Assembly: GCA_017979445.1 (NCBI GenBank)
Contig: CM030714.1
Coordinates: 2,728,001 to 2,792,000, forward strand
Length of the DNA: 64,000 nt
Direction: 5' to 3'
Source of the DNA: Akebia trifoliata
Lineage: Eukaryota; Streptophyta; Magnoliopsida; Ranunculales; Lardizabalaceae
Of this stretch, positions 50,314 through 61,798 are shown piece after piece. Numbering within the stretch: position 1 is the first letter of the stretch; each line of letters opens with the position of its first letter. Both the position numbers and the translations under genes were made by a program. The notes under the pieces were generated by a model. That model ran no database searches. It saw only the letters and a list, made by a program, of their open reading frames with translations, and was not told where the DNA came from.

Positions 50314-52796
50314 TATTGTTTGGAGAATTTGAGGAGTCAGCAAGTTTGAAGGGACTTGCAAGTTGGACCTTTCAATATCACACTCAATCTAGTACTCTAT
50401 GACCAAATATTGGTCTCTATGGAAAAAAAAAAGTACTTACTTTATGATTTCTGGTTCAAATCCTAGGCAGCATAAAAAGTTAATAAAAAAGAAAAAAAAT
50501 GATGAAGAAGGTGAAGAAAGAGAGAACAGGTTGGGATAAATCATTTAGGATTGTATTAAAATGAATTAAATTGGTTACCAATAACTCTAGATCATTTTTA
50601 GATCAAGTACAATGATCTCGGTGAAGGCTTCTTTTTAAAAGAGTTATCGAGAAACAAGTTGCAGGATCAGCCCAAACAAAAAGGCCCATACAAAACTTGC
50701 TGTACTCATAATTAATTCCCACTTTCAAAGGCTGCAATTACTCTACTCTTTTCTACTGGGCCCCCATCTCTCTCATCTCAATCTCAACCTCAACCTCAAC
50801 ATAACTCACCCCTGTATCATATAATATTTTTCATTTTTGGAAAGATGCAAATAACATGGAGAAGATCCAAGAAAGAGTGTCTTTTCTAATAAGCAGCAAG
50901 AGATTTAAAGAGAGAGAGAGAGAGAGAGAGGTGAAATGGGTTTTATTTGGACCGGGTGGGGTGTGCTGTAAAGGATCTATATGTTTTATATTTGGGAAGA
51001 GTGGGGAATGAATCTCTCTCTAACCTGTAACCATAACCTGAGCTCTCACAGTAACCCAGACTGCCATTGCTGCATATGTGTCCTCATTGTTAATGTCATT
51101 TTCTATTATGCCACAAAAATTAAGAATCCACAACATTAAGCATACCAACAAAGAGAAATCTTAATTTGTAATCCAAATTTATTATAAAAACATAACGTTT
51201 TATATATCAAAAATTTCACCAATGAGAGATTGGGAGGCAAAGAATCCAATCCAATAACAGAGTTTAAATTGGCTAATAAACACATTACAAGAATAACTAG
51301 AACATATTAGGTCCAAATGAATGGACATTAGCAAACTTGTTATTGATAAATAAAAATGAGTTAATCATAGTAACCCTATAGGGAAAGGGAAGGCTCAACC
51401 CAAATGAATGGAAACATTGTTGCTGGGGACTCTACTGAATAATATGATTCAATACTCCCATCTTCTAAGTTGAATACTCCCAAGTCATGGGGTCCATAAG
51501 GTGGAGAATGACTTAAATATCCTCCCCAAACACATAAACCACCACCAATTACATATCCTCCCCCAACACATAAACCAACACCAATACAGTCACCACCAAT
51601 TACATACCGACCCCCAACCCATAAACCTCCACCAATTACATACTCTCCCCCAACAAATGATGAATTTAAGAGCATTTATTCCATAGCTCCACTAAAGAGA
51701 AATAGTGTACAATGTGCACTATAATTGAAGTAAATCAAGCCAATTCTGCCAATCAACTAGAATAACAATAATGCTGAAGTGTATCATAACAATAATTGAA
51801 GTCAAGTCAAGTCTTGGGGTCAATTTCAATAATGCTTAAGTGTCAATTTCAATGTTGAAGTGTTCACATTCAGATTACAAGATGAATTCAAAATATATAT
51901 ATATATATATAACAGATCAGTCAAACACTAGAACAAAGAGGTGTTCACGAAAATCACGAAAATAAATAAATAAATTATTCTCACCGTTTGTTGGCTTTTA
52001 GCATGACTGGCAATGTATATGTCTGTCCTGGTAATCTCCTTATGAGGATCTTCTTTACTCTATAAATGAAACAGTCAAATATGTAAATGAACAATATATA
52101 CATATTTCATTCTTAACATGATATTAAACTTACCAATTCATCAGCAAGCCGGGCTTGTCCCTTTCTACCAGAGGTATGAGTGTTTTTATTTTCTTGTCTA
52201 ACACGCTTCCCAGTCGCCCTCAAAGCTTGGCCCTCAGGTGTCGAGTTGAAGTCGACAAACCTCTCCCAATCTTCTTTTCTCACGTAATGAGGTACATGTT
52301 TTTTCCTTTCCGCATCCGTTGGATATTTATCATATATGTTCCGACGGAGATTACTTTTCCATTCTTTCCAACATAAGTTTGCTTTTTTAATTACCCAATC
52401 CTTATGCCATTTTTGAATTTGATAGGTGCCCTACAAAGAAAATTAAATAAGATGTGTTATATTTGTAATAAGTCATAGTTACAATTTACAAGTAAAAATA
52501 AATCATTTAATACACATGCACTCACACTGATAGACTCCCAAATTTATTCCTTGAGCTTAGTCGGCACATTAGTCCACCTATCATATATAAGTGGCACATG
52601 TGTCTTTGCTACCCGCCCAATAGTAGTGCATAATTGAGATGAGTTAGGACCGATTGGTTGTCCATTTAGATTGAACTGAACTTGGATAAGCCCACCTATG
52701 AAAAATGAAAAGAATTAACAAAAACGTGATAACAAATATTGAACAAATGAATACAATATATTCACCATTTATACATACTCTCAATCATAGATGTAG

Positions 52797-52857
52797 ATGC
52801 GGATGCGGATGTTGATGCGGATGCGGATGCGGATACTGATGCGGATGCGGATGCCGA
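52797..52857. repeat. GATGCG hexamer microsatellite inside a coding exon
   Basis: About ten hexamers (gatgcg, with gttgat/actgat/gccgat variants). On the minus strand it encodes alternating Ala/Ser of the CACTA accessory protein. In another frame it gives an artefactual HPHPHP. Confidence 0.85.
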
Positions 52858-53559
52858 TGCCGTATTAGGAGCGGATGATGATCGGCCAAATGACATAGTA
52901 CTGGAATCACAAATAGTATTTTCAAGTCAAGTATGTCGTGAAAATACTTATCTAGTAATACTTTCAAAATCTTATAGTATTAATCCCAAAATATATTTGA
53001 AATTGTGCATAGAATTCTAGTAATACTTTGAAGAAAATGCACCCAAACAGCCCTTGCCTCCAAGCAATGAAGAATATGATCCGTTGAAATTTTAAAAAAA
53101 ATAAAAATCCACTCTTTTTGAAATTTTCCTAGATGCAATGACACAATAGAATTCATTTTTCCATGACCATTTTGCCTTCCAAAATGTTTTCGCTACAACC
53201 AACCATACAGACTTAAGTGCTTTTCTTATACAAAACTCATTTTTCCTCATAACAGATTTCTATCGTGATACACATAATTACAATAAGATCAAGAGAATAA
53301 AAGCCCAACCAAGATAAAGGTTCATTATGTCTGTGTATCTATCTGTTAAGGTGCAAGTGTTCAATATCTCTACAAATAATCAACTGTTAGTAGTTTCTTT
53401 AACAAGTACAAATAATGAAACTGGATGACTTTGGCTAAATTTCTCTCCATTGCTTCTTGCTTACGTTTATATCTAATGTTTAATAGGTTGATATTCTTGT
53501 GCAACCTTCACCAAGAAATCTCATTTTACTTCAAAGAAGATACGAAAAACGTGTGCCCG

Positions 53560-53690
53560 TAAGGACTAATCTCATCCCAAAAGACAGGATACTTCACAGT
53601 GGATGGGGTGGCAAGAGAATTCACATTGGACATCTCACCTAATAGTTTCCAAAGACTGGAATGACTTGCCGAGTGGCCAAGTTTTAGAAC
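53560..53690. repeat. 131-bp direct repeat inside the CACTA element (copy 2)
   Basis: Near-identical to 50183-50313. A second shared word, taaccataacctgagctctc, occurs at 51028 and 54198, so two separate segments of the internal region are duplicated in the same order. Confidence 0.85.
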
Positions 53691-54514
53691 CATAAATACC
53701 ATGATAAAGGGTTAATAAACCTGATTCAACAAGAATCTGATCTGATGTTTATCAGATCAGTTACGGTTTTGATCCAATCCTTGTTGGATTAGTCTCAAAT
53801 TGACCCCCATCTCAAATTTACAAGAATGAGGTGTTCAATCCAGATTTACAGCAACAAATTAAAGCTGTAGCACATTTGTAAACAAAGGCTCTGATTTTGA
53901 ATGAAAAGTTAAGGGAAACTTGGTAAAATATTTCAAATCTCTGTAAAGCTACTAAAAGAGCCAAATTGCAAAAGCTTTAATGACCCAATATGAACTGTTT
54001 TAAAGTCAAAGAAAGTTTTAAGATACGTTATGAGGTCTCTGGAACCTTAATTTGATAATCTAATTGTTAATAGCTAAGATCCATAAATCTATTTATGTTG
54101 TTGGACTCTTGTCTTGTGTACACATACACACCCACAAACACACAAACTAAAAAACAGTTATGTTTACATCATTTCTCAACAACACTAGCTCAATCCTTAA
54201 CCATAACCTGAGCTCTCACAGTAAGTGGATACAAAGAAATAAATAATGGGAGATTGTTCACTATATAAACTAAAAAAATCAGTGAGAATCGTTAAAATCA
54301 TACCTAGCTTGATTTCGTAAGTCCGAAATCAGTGAGAATAAAATCAGAACTGTGAGATCTGCGAATAAAATCAGTGAGGATAAAATCAGAACTTTGAGAT
54401 CTGCAAATAAATAAAAGTTAAGAAGAAATCTCCATTATTTAAGCAAAACCTAGCTTAAATTCAAGAAATAGATAGAGATCGTTCCCAAATGGATGTAGAA
54501 AACATTATGCCTGA

Positions 54515-54537
54515 GAGAGAGAGAGAGAGAGAGAGAG
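54515..54537. repeat. (GA)n microsatellite
   Basis: Short GA run inside the CACTA. Similar GA runs lie at about 50906-50930 and 59957-59973. Confidence 0.9.
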
Positions 54538-55029
54538 CATTACCGCACGAACCTCGCCTGGTTTCGTAAGTCCGAAACTCAAAATCGTGAGAGAAGAAAC
54601 GGAGAAGAAATCGAAATCGGATATTTTCTTTAGAGATTTAAAACTCTAGGGTTTTTTTTAGGGGAAGAAGATACAAACGAGAGAAGAAATCGAAAATAGG
54701 ATTTATTCTTTGGAGATTTAAAACTCTAGGGTGTTACAGAATATGGGATTTGGTAAAGTTGGTGCGGCAATAGTGATAATCACATTTTATTAACGCCACA
54801 CCAATCGGTGTAACATTAGTAAACTTTGGTGTGGCAGTAATGATTCTTTTACTAATTAAATGACGGATTAAATTAGTTGTTAATAAACGATTATTATAAT
54901 CGTCATTAAGTGTTAAACAATTGGTGAAAGCCGTCGTATATAAACGACGGCTTTAGTCCGTCGTTTTTTCCGCACTATTTAGTCGTTTTTAACTGTTTGT
55001 GACGTAGTGATGTTGCGTGTATATATTGT

Positions 55030-55200
55030 GTCAAATATTTTTTTCAATGTATGAATTAGAGATTTCATAATGGGCTGATTTTTTGTGAGGATGATCAATG
55101 AGTAGATCATCCTCAGCACATTCCGAAACGTCTAATCTCATCAAAAGTGATTTATAAAAATCGAATGGTCCACGATTCTTCAACTTGTAAACTAGAGAGA
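55030..55200. mobile_element. Decayed half of a TA-embedded foldback element (copy E)
   Basis: Retains aatgggctgattttttgtgaggatgatc, the complementary gatcatcctca, and ggtccacgattcttcaacttgtaaac, the hallmark centre of copies A-D. The second arm and the flanking TA tract are missing. Confidence 0.6.
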
Positions 55201-58200
55201 CTTGAGTTTCGTTATTCCAATCATTAGAACTTTATTTTTCAATTATTGAAAATTGATCAATCTTCATCACGAAGTAGATGGAGGAAAGGGGTTACTCCTA
55301 TAGCTAGGGTTGGGGAGAGGATTTTCAATTGAACGGCTGGTAAGCTAATTCATATATTTTTCTCACTCGAACAAGCGTCAAGAGCCAGACCCATTGGAGA
55401 TTTACATTTTTTAAGGATAGAATTGTAATTATTAAACAAAATAAATAGGTCATTGGGAATATATTGAGCAATACCAAGTTTACGTTCGCTATTAGTAAAA
55501 AGTTGATTTTCTTATGGACCAAAGGAAGTTATATTAATAACATATAAAAAATGATCTTAAAGTCCTAAAGCTCAATATCTACAACAATGAAAAGTACTTT
55601 TTGCAAGTTGAAGGTTTGAAATAGTCGAGGCATTCCCAAAACCACAACATGAAAGTAGAAGAAAATCAATATAATTTTGAAATTAACTTAGAATTCAACT
55701 GATAGAGAAGTTAATCATCCTCAAAATTGAAACCTTTAATAATCAAATACGGAGAAAATCTTAAAAAAGGAGAGAAATTTGCATCCCTCACAAACTAGAG
55801 TATCAAGGAACTAGGTAATTCAGGCTCTAAATGAATCAAGAAACAAACCAGGTTATTGGGGGAGATCGAGCATCTTAATGGTGAGATAAGAACTGAATCT
55901 CTTGAGAAGAAGACATAGATTTTCATTCGAAGAATCAGCCATGGAAAAAGCTCTCAAATCTCTGATTTTGTGTTCGTGTTGGTTGTTTTACTCAGAAAAA
56001 ATCTAAAGCAATTGAATCGACCATGGCTTCTTATGATGCTGTAAATTTCGCGGATACATCCTATTTATGTTATTTGGAAAGAATTTAAAACTTTTTGTTT
56101 TTGGTGTTCCAACTCCAACCTCATCTCTCGGATTTTACCCTTAAAATTTCCATATGAATGGAAAGTATATTTTCACGTCCAAAATATCTTTTTACCTTCA
56201 TACTTAAATAATAATGATGAATGCACATTTTTTTTCCTATGTATCCCGATGAAAATGGTCTATAGTTTTGTGCCCTTACCATGTCAGCCACTTACCCTAC
56301 CACATACTAAGACTGCTTACATTCATCACGACTCAAGGTTAAATCTGCTACTATTATACTTTGCAAATATAATTATTACACTTTTTCATAATATAATATA
56401 TTTTTCTCATCTCATCATCATTTTCATTGAAGCTTTCATCAAAACAGTTGAATGTCGGACTAGAAAAACAACACAGATGTTGACTAAGCTTGAGTATTTT
56501 TTTTATTTTTATTTTTTAGAAAAATGAGATAGTGTATGAAAAAGCTATAATGCAGCCATCATCATATCTTTGATGTTTGAACTAAGACCAGCAGAAGAAG
56601 AATATGTAAATTCGAAGAAAAAGAAGATTGAAAATGAAGAAAATAAGATTTCTAACGAAGAAGAAGATTTCAAACAGAAAAGAGGTTTCAGAAGAAGATT
56701 GAAAATACAAATACGAAGAAGAAGAAGATTTCAAACAGAGAAAAAGATGTAATTGAAAAATGGAAAAATGCCTTTGTAACAAAGTGTATTATCTTTGTAC
56801 CGTAACATAATTTATTTGCAACGTATCACATTATCTAATGATATTAGATTTTATAGAGGCGTAATTTGTATATCGTCGTACCATACTAAGTTATCACACA
56901 TCTTATCAGATGTGAAGCATGTCTCTTATATGTCACATCAATTTGAAATCAATGAAAAAATAATGGAGTTCTTATGACAAAAAAGTAAACATTAAGTAAA
57001 ATATTCTTAAATATTACAGAAATTTTATCAGGAATATTTAACACTACATACAGAAGCGTAACACTTTGATACTACGACGAAGTGTTGTTTATGTGAAAAT
57101 GTGATACTTAATTGTACATTATTTATTACAACTGTAGGCAATACTTAATACATACCAAACTTCAATGAAAATAAATAAAAGTGATGGTGTGAAATAGTTT
57201 CTTTTTCTATTTAAGTAATAAAAAAAAGAGAAATTTTATTATTGAAGCATAATGTATTTTCACGAAGCATCATGCATTTTTAAGATAGTGTGTTTGTTTT
57301 AAATAATAAAATTATTAATCTTATTTACTTTTTTTGTATATATTTTTCACTATGATGAAGATTATACAAATGGGTGTGAAGTATGGAAGTTGGATTCAAT
57401 ATCAAAAATTTCATTACGTAAAAATGGAGCTTTGTTACTTAATAATGGAGCTTTGTTGTTTTTAATCTTGTAAAAATGGAGGGGTGACAAATATACCAAT
57501 AACTTAAAAGTGAAAATTAAAATGGAGGAAAAAACAAAATACCTAATAGCCAAAGTTTCATAGAGAAGAAAGATACATGTAAAAATGAAGAAATAAACTT
57601 CATTGAGAAGCTTTTTGTAAAATAGACCATACCACCTGCTACGTACTAGATTCATGTCTAAATAACAACTCCTAAGACAAACCTGAGAAGATTGAAAGAC
57701 ATTTTGATCTTTTGGTAAAGTGTTAGGGTAAAATATTAATTTAAAAGAGTTGGGAATTGAAGTCTTAAGTTGTGAAAGTTAAGAGTCCGAAATACTAAAA
57801 CCTACTCTTTTCTCACATCTGAAAGCACTGAACAAGAAAAGTGTCAGAGAGTGTGTGATTCAATGTTTCTCAAGATTCCCAAGTAACTGGTGTCTTGATT
57901 TCAGACCCATGGCCAAAAAGGTAGGGCCAACCTAACAATCTCAATCCAACCGAAATCAGACCACCATCATATTGTATGTAAGTTTATATATATATATATA
58001 GATATAAACTTATGATAAAAAATAATTAAAATATATAATTAATTATAAAATTTACCATCACCTCTCACCCGTTCTTCAATTGGGATTGAGATTGGATCCC
58101 TATTTGGATGAAAAGTGATATCGATATCAATTTTGAAATAATATGTGATTTTTTTTTAAATGGTAAAATCTGAAATCAACCCAACCCCATTTGGGATTTG

Positions 58201-59110
58201 GGCTTAGCCATCTTAGATTCATAAGGGGAGTATGGTTAAACCAAGGTACATCCATGATAATAAAGTCCCGTGAGGTTCAATTCAGTTAGTTCAAATAAAT
58301 TCATGAAAGCTTCTTAAATTCAAAAAAAAAATATTAGCGAATATTCAAATGATTTGGTTAGGTTTCTTATCACAACCCATCATTTTTAACCTTCTTAGAA
58401 ACCCTATCTTGTTCTTGACTTTTGAATGTTGAAAGGAAATAAAATTTTGACAGTGAAGGGTAAACTACGTTACAATTTTCCATTTTTATTGGATACATCA
58501 CTGATCAATTAGTTGATTCATTGATTTGATCATTGCCTTATTTGGAGAATTTTATGAATTTAAAAAAAAAAAAAATTCAATTGTAATTATGGCATAGGGT
58601 TATGGGCATTGGGCGGTTAATATGTAATACCATAGAGATCAACCCGACCAGTAAAAACCATCTAAGGATTGGTAAGATGGCCACAAGCCTCAGGAAGTGG
58701 AGGTCTTGAGTTCAACTTTCTCTCCACATGTTTGGATAGATAAGAGAGAAAAGAAGAGAATAATAGAATAAGAAGTAATTTGTTCCATTTTTCACTTTCT
58801 CTCCACATCTCTCCAATTTGGAAAAGAGAAAAAATTGAACAACTTTCTCTTCTCTTCACTTAACTTCCTAAACAAGAGAAATTGAGAGAAAACTAATTAC
58901 TTTCTTTTCTCTCAATCAAAGTAGAGTGTTAACGGCCACCCTCAGGGATTTATCTCAGAAATCACATAAGATTTGAAGTCAATATCAAAATGAACACATT
59001 GCCACATAATACTAATAATATCATTAATAGAAGCGAACACTATTAACTAGCTTAAACAATATATCATTATTTCTTGAACCTTGTACAAGTGAACTCTCCA
59101 CTTGTGTGAC
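55200..59110. other. Intergenic DNA, no gene recognised
   Basis: AT-rich. A gaaga-rich low-complexity stretch at 56580-56750 gives artefactual K/E-rich frames. A (TA)n/GATA-like tract is near 57985-58003. A tRNA-related remnant (gagttcaac B-box-like word) may lie at about 58665-58730. No conserved protein is visible. Confidence 0.55.
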
Positions 59111-59117
59111 TTCAAGT

Positions 59118-59500
59118 ATAGGGTGGAGCCAGGATTTTCTTGTAGTGGGAGCAAATATGATTAGTTGTGTTGTTGAAGAACTTGAAAATGAATGATTTTA
59201 AGGAAAAGAGATTTTTTATTAGAAGTTGAAAAAAAGGATATTTAGGACATTTCCAATTAGTATGAAAAGGTCCAGTCAAGAGGCAATGTCATCAACAACC
59301 AAAATTGAAAGAGGAGGAGGGGAGGGGAGGGGAGGGGGGAGGGGGGAGGGGAGGGAGGGGATGAGGGGGAGGATTGTGGGGGCAAATGAGAGAGAGGTGA
59401 GGGAGTGGAGACAAATGGGACATGTAATTAGTTGAAAATATAGGGGTGTCTCAAAGTTATGTGGGGGCAATTGCCCCCATCAGCTCCTTAGTAACCCTGG
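59118..59500 (+). repeat. Dispersed repeat GCCAGGATTTTC...GGGGGCAATTGCCCCC (copy 4, most complete)
   Basis: Begins tagggtggagccaggattttcttgtagtggg and ends gtgggggcaattgcccccatcagctcctt. Intervening words are gtccagtcaagaggcaatgtcatcaa and ggacatgtaattagttgaaaatataggggtgtctc. These match copies 1-3 in reverse orientation. Confidence 0.7.
59311..59392 (+). repeat. G-rich tract with many G-runs
   Basis: About 80 bp of gaggagg/ggggagggg sequence with more than eight runs of three or more G on the plus strand, inside the dispersed repeat. It fits the formal pattern for G-quadruplex formation. Confidence 0.85.
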
Positions 59501-59524
59501 CTCATTAATAAAACAAGGTGTTTC

Positions 59525-59788
59525 ACCGAGTCAGCTCAGTCACTGAGTTGACTAAACTCATCGAGGTGACTCAATGATTGAGTTGATTCAATCAATTGAG
59601 TTGACTCATATGGTCGAGTTGACTCGGTCAAACGAGTCAACTCAGTGATTGAGTTGATTCAACCCATCGAGTCATCTCAGTGACTGAGTTGACTCAGATG
59701 TTCGAGTCGACTCAGTGTTCGAATTTGACTCACTGACCGAATTGACTCATACCACCGAATCAACACAGTTGACCGAGTTGGCTCAGTC
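59525..59788. repeat. GAGTTGACTCA minisatellite
   Basis: Around a dozen imperfect ~20-bp units built on (c)gagttgactca(gtg). Each is partly palindromic and many contain TTGAC and TGACTCA. Divergence between units is high, so the array is old. Confidence 0.8.
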
Positions 59789-59799
59789 CACCTAGGTGC

Positions 59800-61798
59800 G
59801 GTTACAATTTTTGAACAGTGGAGAGTTTTTAAAAAAAATTTGCAGTTTTTCCATGTCGATCCCACCCCAAAATTCACCAAGAAATTTTTCGATCCCTATC
59901 CAAATGGAAATCTAATTGATACCTTCCCTCTAACGTCACTCTGAGATATATATATAGAGAGAGAGAGAGAGAGATAAATAACTTTAGTTTGTAAGAGTGA
60001 AATTGGATGGATGATGATTTACCTGGAAGCAAAGAGTGCTCAATCAATGATTTACATATGAATTGAAGGTTTATTAGGCTTAAATGATTACATAGCTCTT
60101 ACTTTCTAATCGCTAGTTGGTATGTAGTTTGTTCTGATACTTGCTGCAATGGAAAAAATGTTAGCTAATTATTATTAGGGTCAGCATCATAATTGAAGCC
60201 ACCTTATTGGAAAATTTTGGGTTGGCTGCAGAAATCTTTATACACCATTTAATTCCATCCAAAGCCAAATCTTCCGTCAATTTTAGTGTGTTCTATCTGC
60301 TCTCACTACCATAAACCCATGATCTCCTTTTCTCTCTCTCTCCCATTTAGTTTATCTTGGTATCTTCATTTTTGCTCCCCCAGTTATTGTGGTCTTGTGC
60401 AAATTGCTAAATCTAATGTTGGGTTAGTAGTATTAGATTTAGAGCAATTTGTTTGGGTGAATTTAGGTGACAATGGAGGTGATTCATTATCCCCACTAAT
60501 AATAAGATATCTGATGTTCATTTTGTATCAAATGTGGTTGAGGTGGACGCTTCTCCTTTGTCTAGTTTCGAGCACAACCTTCCTTCCATGTAATGTGATT
60601 TACTTGGAAGAAACTTGGACACACTTGGGTGCCACAACATCCAGTTTTTTGTTTGGGGACTCATGGGCACAATTGCCAGAGATCAGTATCTGTCACTGAT
60701 TTGCTCCACCCTACTACATCTGATGTTTTAAACTGTCTGAAACATATATTGAATTCTTTTGGAGAAGAAAAACAATAGATTGTGTTGTTGGTGTTCATTC
60801 ATTTAAGTTTTTGAAATTGGAGATCTCTCTACTCATAATAGCACAATCACTTAGTAATGTGCAAGGTTTGAATTAAAATGCAGTTTCCATGAGTCCCACT
60901 GAAGGGAAATTTTTTTGACCATAACCATGGGATTATTCCAATGGACTATATAATAAGCATACCCACAACAGTCGGATCTGTCTTGTTGGCTTGCTTGTGC
61001 TGTTTGTGTGGATAGTTGATACAACTTTTGTCTTCTTTCCAATTGCAATTTCCTATCTGAAATACTAACAACGATTGGCAACTTTGATCTAAATCTTCTT
61101 TTGGAGACTGATGCAAAATGTCCTAAATGCCCTCTTCCTTAATTTAAGACACTTGATTTTTCTCCCCCAAACTCCTCATCTACAACCTTAAGATTCTAAG
61201 TGCCTTGTTCAATCCATGGAACTTCAAGAACTGCAGATTATCTTTTGGGGAGGAGGAGGAGAATAATTTTTGGGTTTTGGGTAGGAAAATCAAGGTTTTT
61301 CTTCAAGGAGTTGAAGATGCGAGGTTGAATGTGTTAACAATAGAGTTTGAAGATGCCTAACAAAAACAAAAAAAAAGAGTTTGAAGACAATGGATGAGAA
61401 CTTATACTGGCAAACTACTTTTACTTGTGACTCACAATGAATGAATTGTACATTAAACACCAAATAAGATTAATCAAGACGCCAAAGTCATCTTCTAGGA
61501 TTCTAAGAGAAGAATTCTAGAGAGAATAAGGAACATGAAAGAGAGAGAGGTATGGAGGAATGGATAGATGAAGAATGAATTTGACTTCAATAAATCTTTG
61601 ATTCTAAAAATTCATTTTACTTTTCAAACCAATAAAGTTTCCTATAAAGAACTCTTAAATTTAAAATTTTCTCCATTTCTCTCTCTTCTCAAACAGAGCA
61701 TTTGGAGAAGAAATGGGTTCCATGATTTTCTTAGAGTAGAAGAAAAAAAGAGAAGTCTATTTAAAGTTGGGCAAATCATTTAACATGAAAAAGATTAT
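59800..61798. other. Intergenic DNA with one unexplained long open frame
   Basis: The frame at 60286-60699 (137 codons) is the longest uninterrupted one outside recognised genes here. It has no motif I recognise, and other frames of the same stretch look equally coding-like (for example SVTDLLHPTTSDVLNCL). It may be a decayed gene fragment. Nothing else recognised. Confidence 0.4.

Larger units (their letters stand above)
49216..52896 (-). pseudogene. CACTA accessory gene, Transposase_24 (Ptta/En/Spm) type
   Basis: The likely ATG at 52896 gives MSFGRSSSAPNTASASASAS, a Ser/Ala run coded by a gatgcg hexamer array. Segments that follow in order, separated by introns: GPNSSQLCTTIGRVAKTHVP with DRWTNVP (52560-52690), KKANLCWKEWKSNLRRNIYD to HTSGRKGQARLADEL (52140-52420), a DPHKEITRTDIYIASHAKS piece (about 51990-52060), AINRMIANDPSN (about 49930-50005), SWGRVRGMGSGVS (49590-49805) and VAEGRVIGA...DIIDWPKF to a stop at 49216. 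This matches plant Transposase_24 proteins of CACTA elements. In-frame TAA codons occur after PTKLKE and after KLTEAV, so it is probably dead. Confidence 0.78.
48409..55009 (-). mobile_element. CACTA (En/Spm) DNA transposon, non-autonomous
   Basis: The ends are CACTACGTCA (48409-48418) and TGACGTAGTG (55000-55009). The 3-bp target duplication is ATG (48406-48408 and 55010-55012), exactly as expected for CACTA elements. Subterminal arrays of the word aaacgacgg and its complement ccgtcgttt sit at 48425-48672 and 54905-54985. It carries one decayed Transposase_24-type gene on the minus strand. I find no sequence resembling the catalytic Tnp2/TNPD transposase in the 6.6 kb. Confidence 0.92.

Noticed and set aside
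52785..52967. HPHPHP-rich frame as a metal-binding peptide
   Set aside because: It is the wrong frame of the GATGCG array. The Transposase_24 frame gives Ala/Ser and continues into conserved sequence.
56570..56782. Lys/Glu-rich charged peptide gene
   Set aside because: Generated by a gaaga/aagaag low-complexity stretch with no further support.
60286..60699. 137-codon open frame as a gene
   Set aside because: No recognised domain, promoter or splice context. Other frames of the same stretch look equally coding-like. Left as unexplained sequence.
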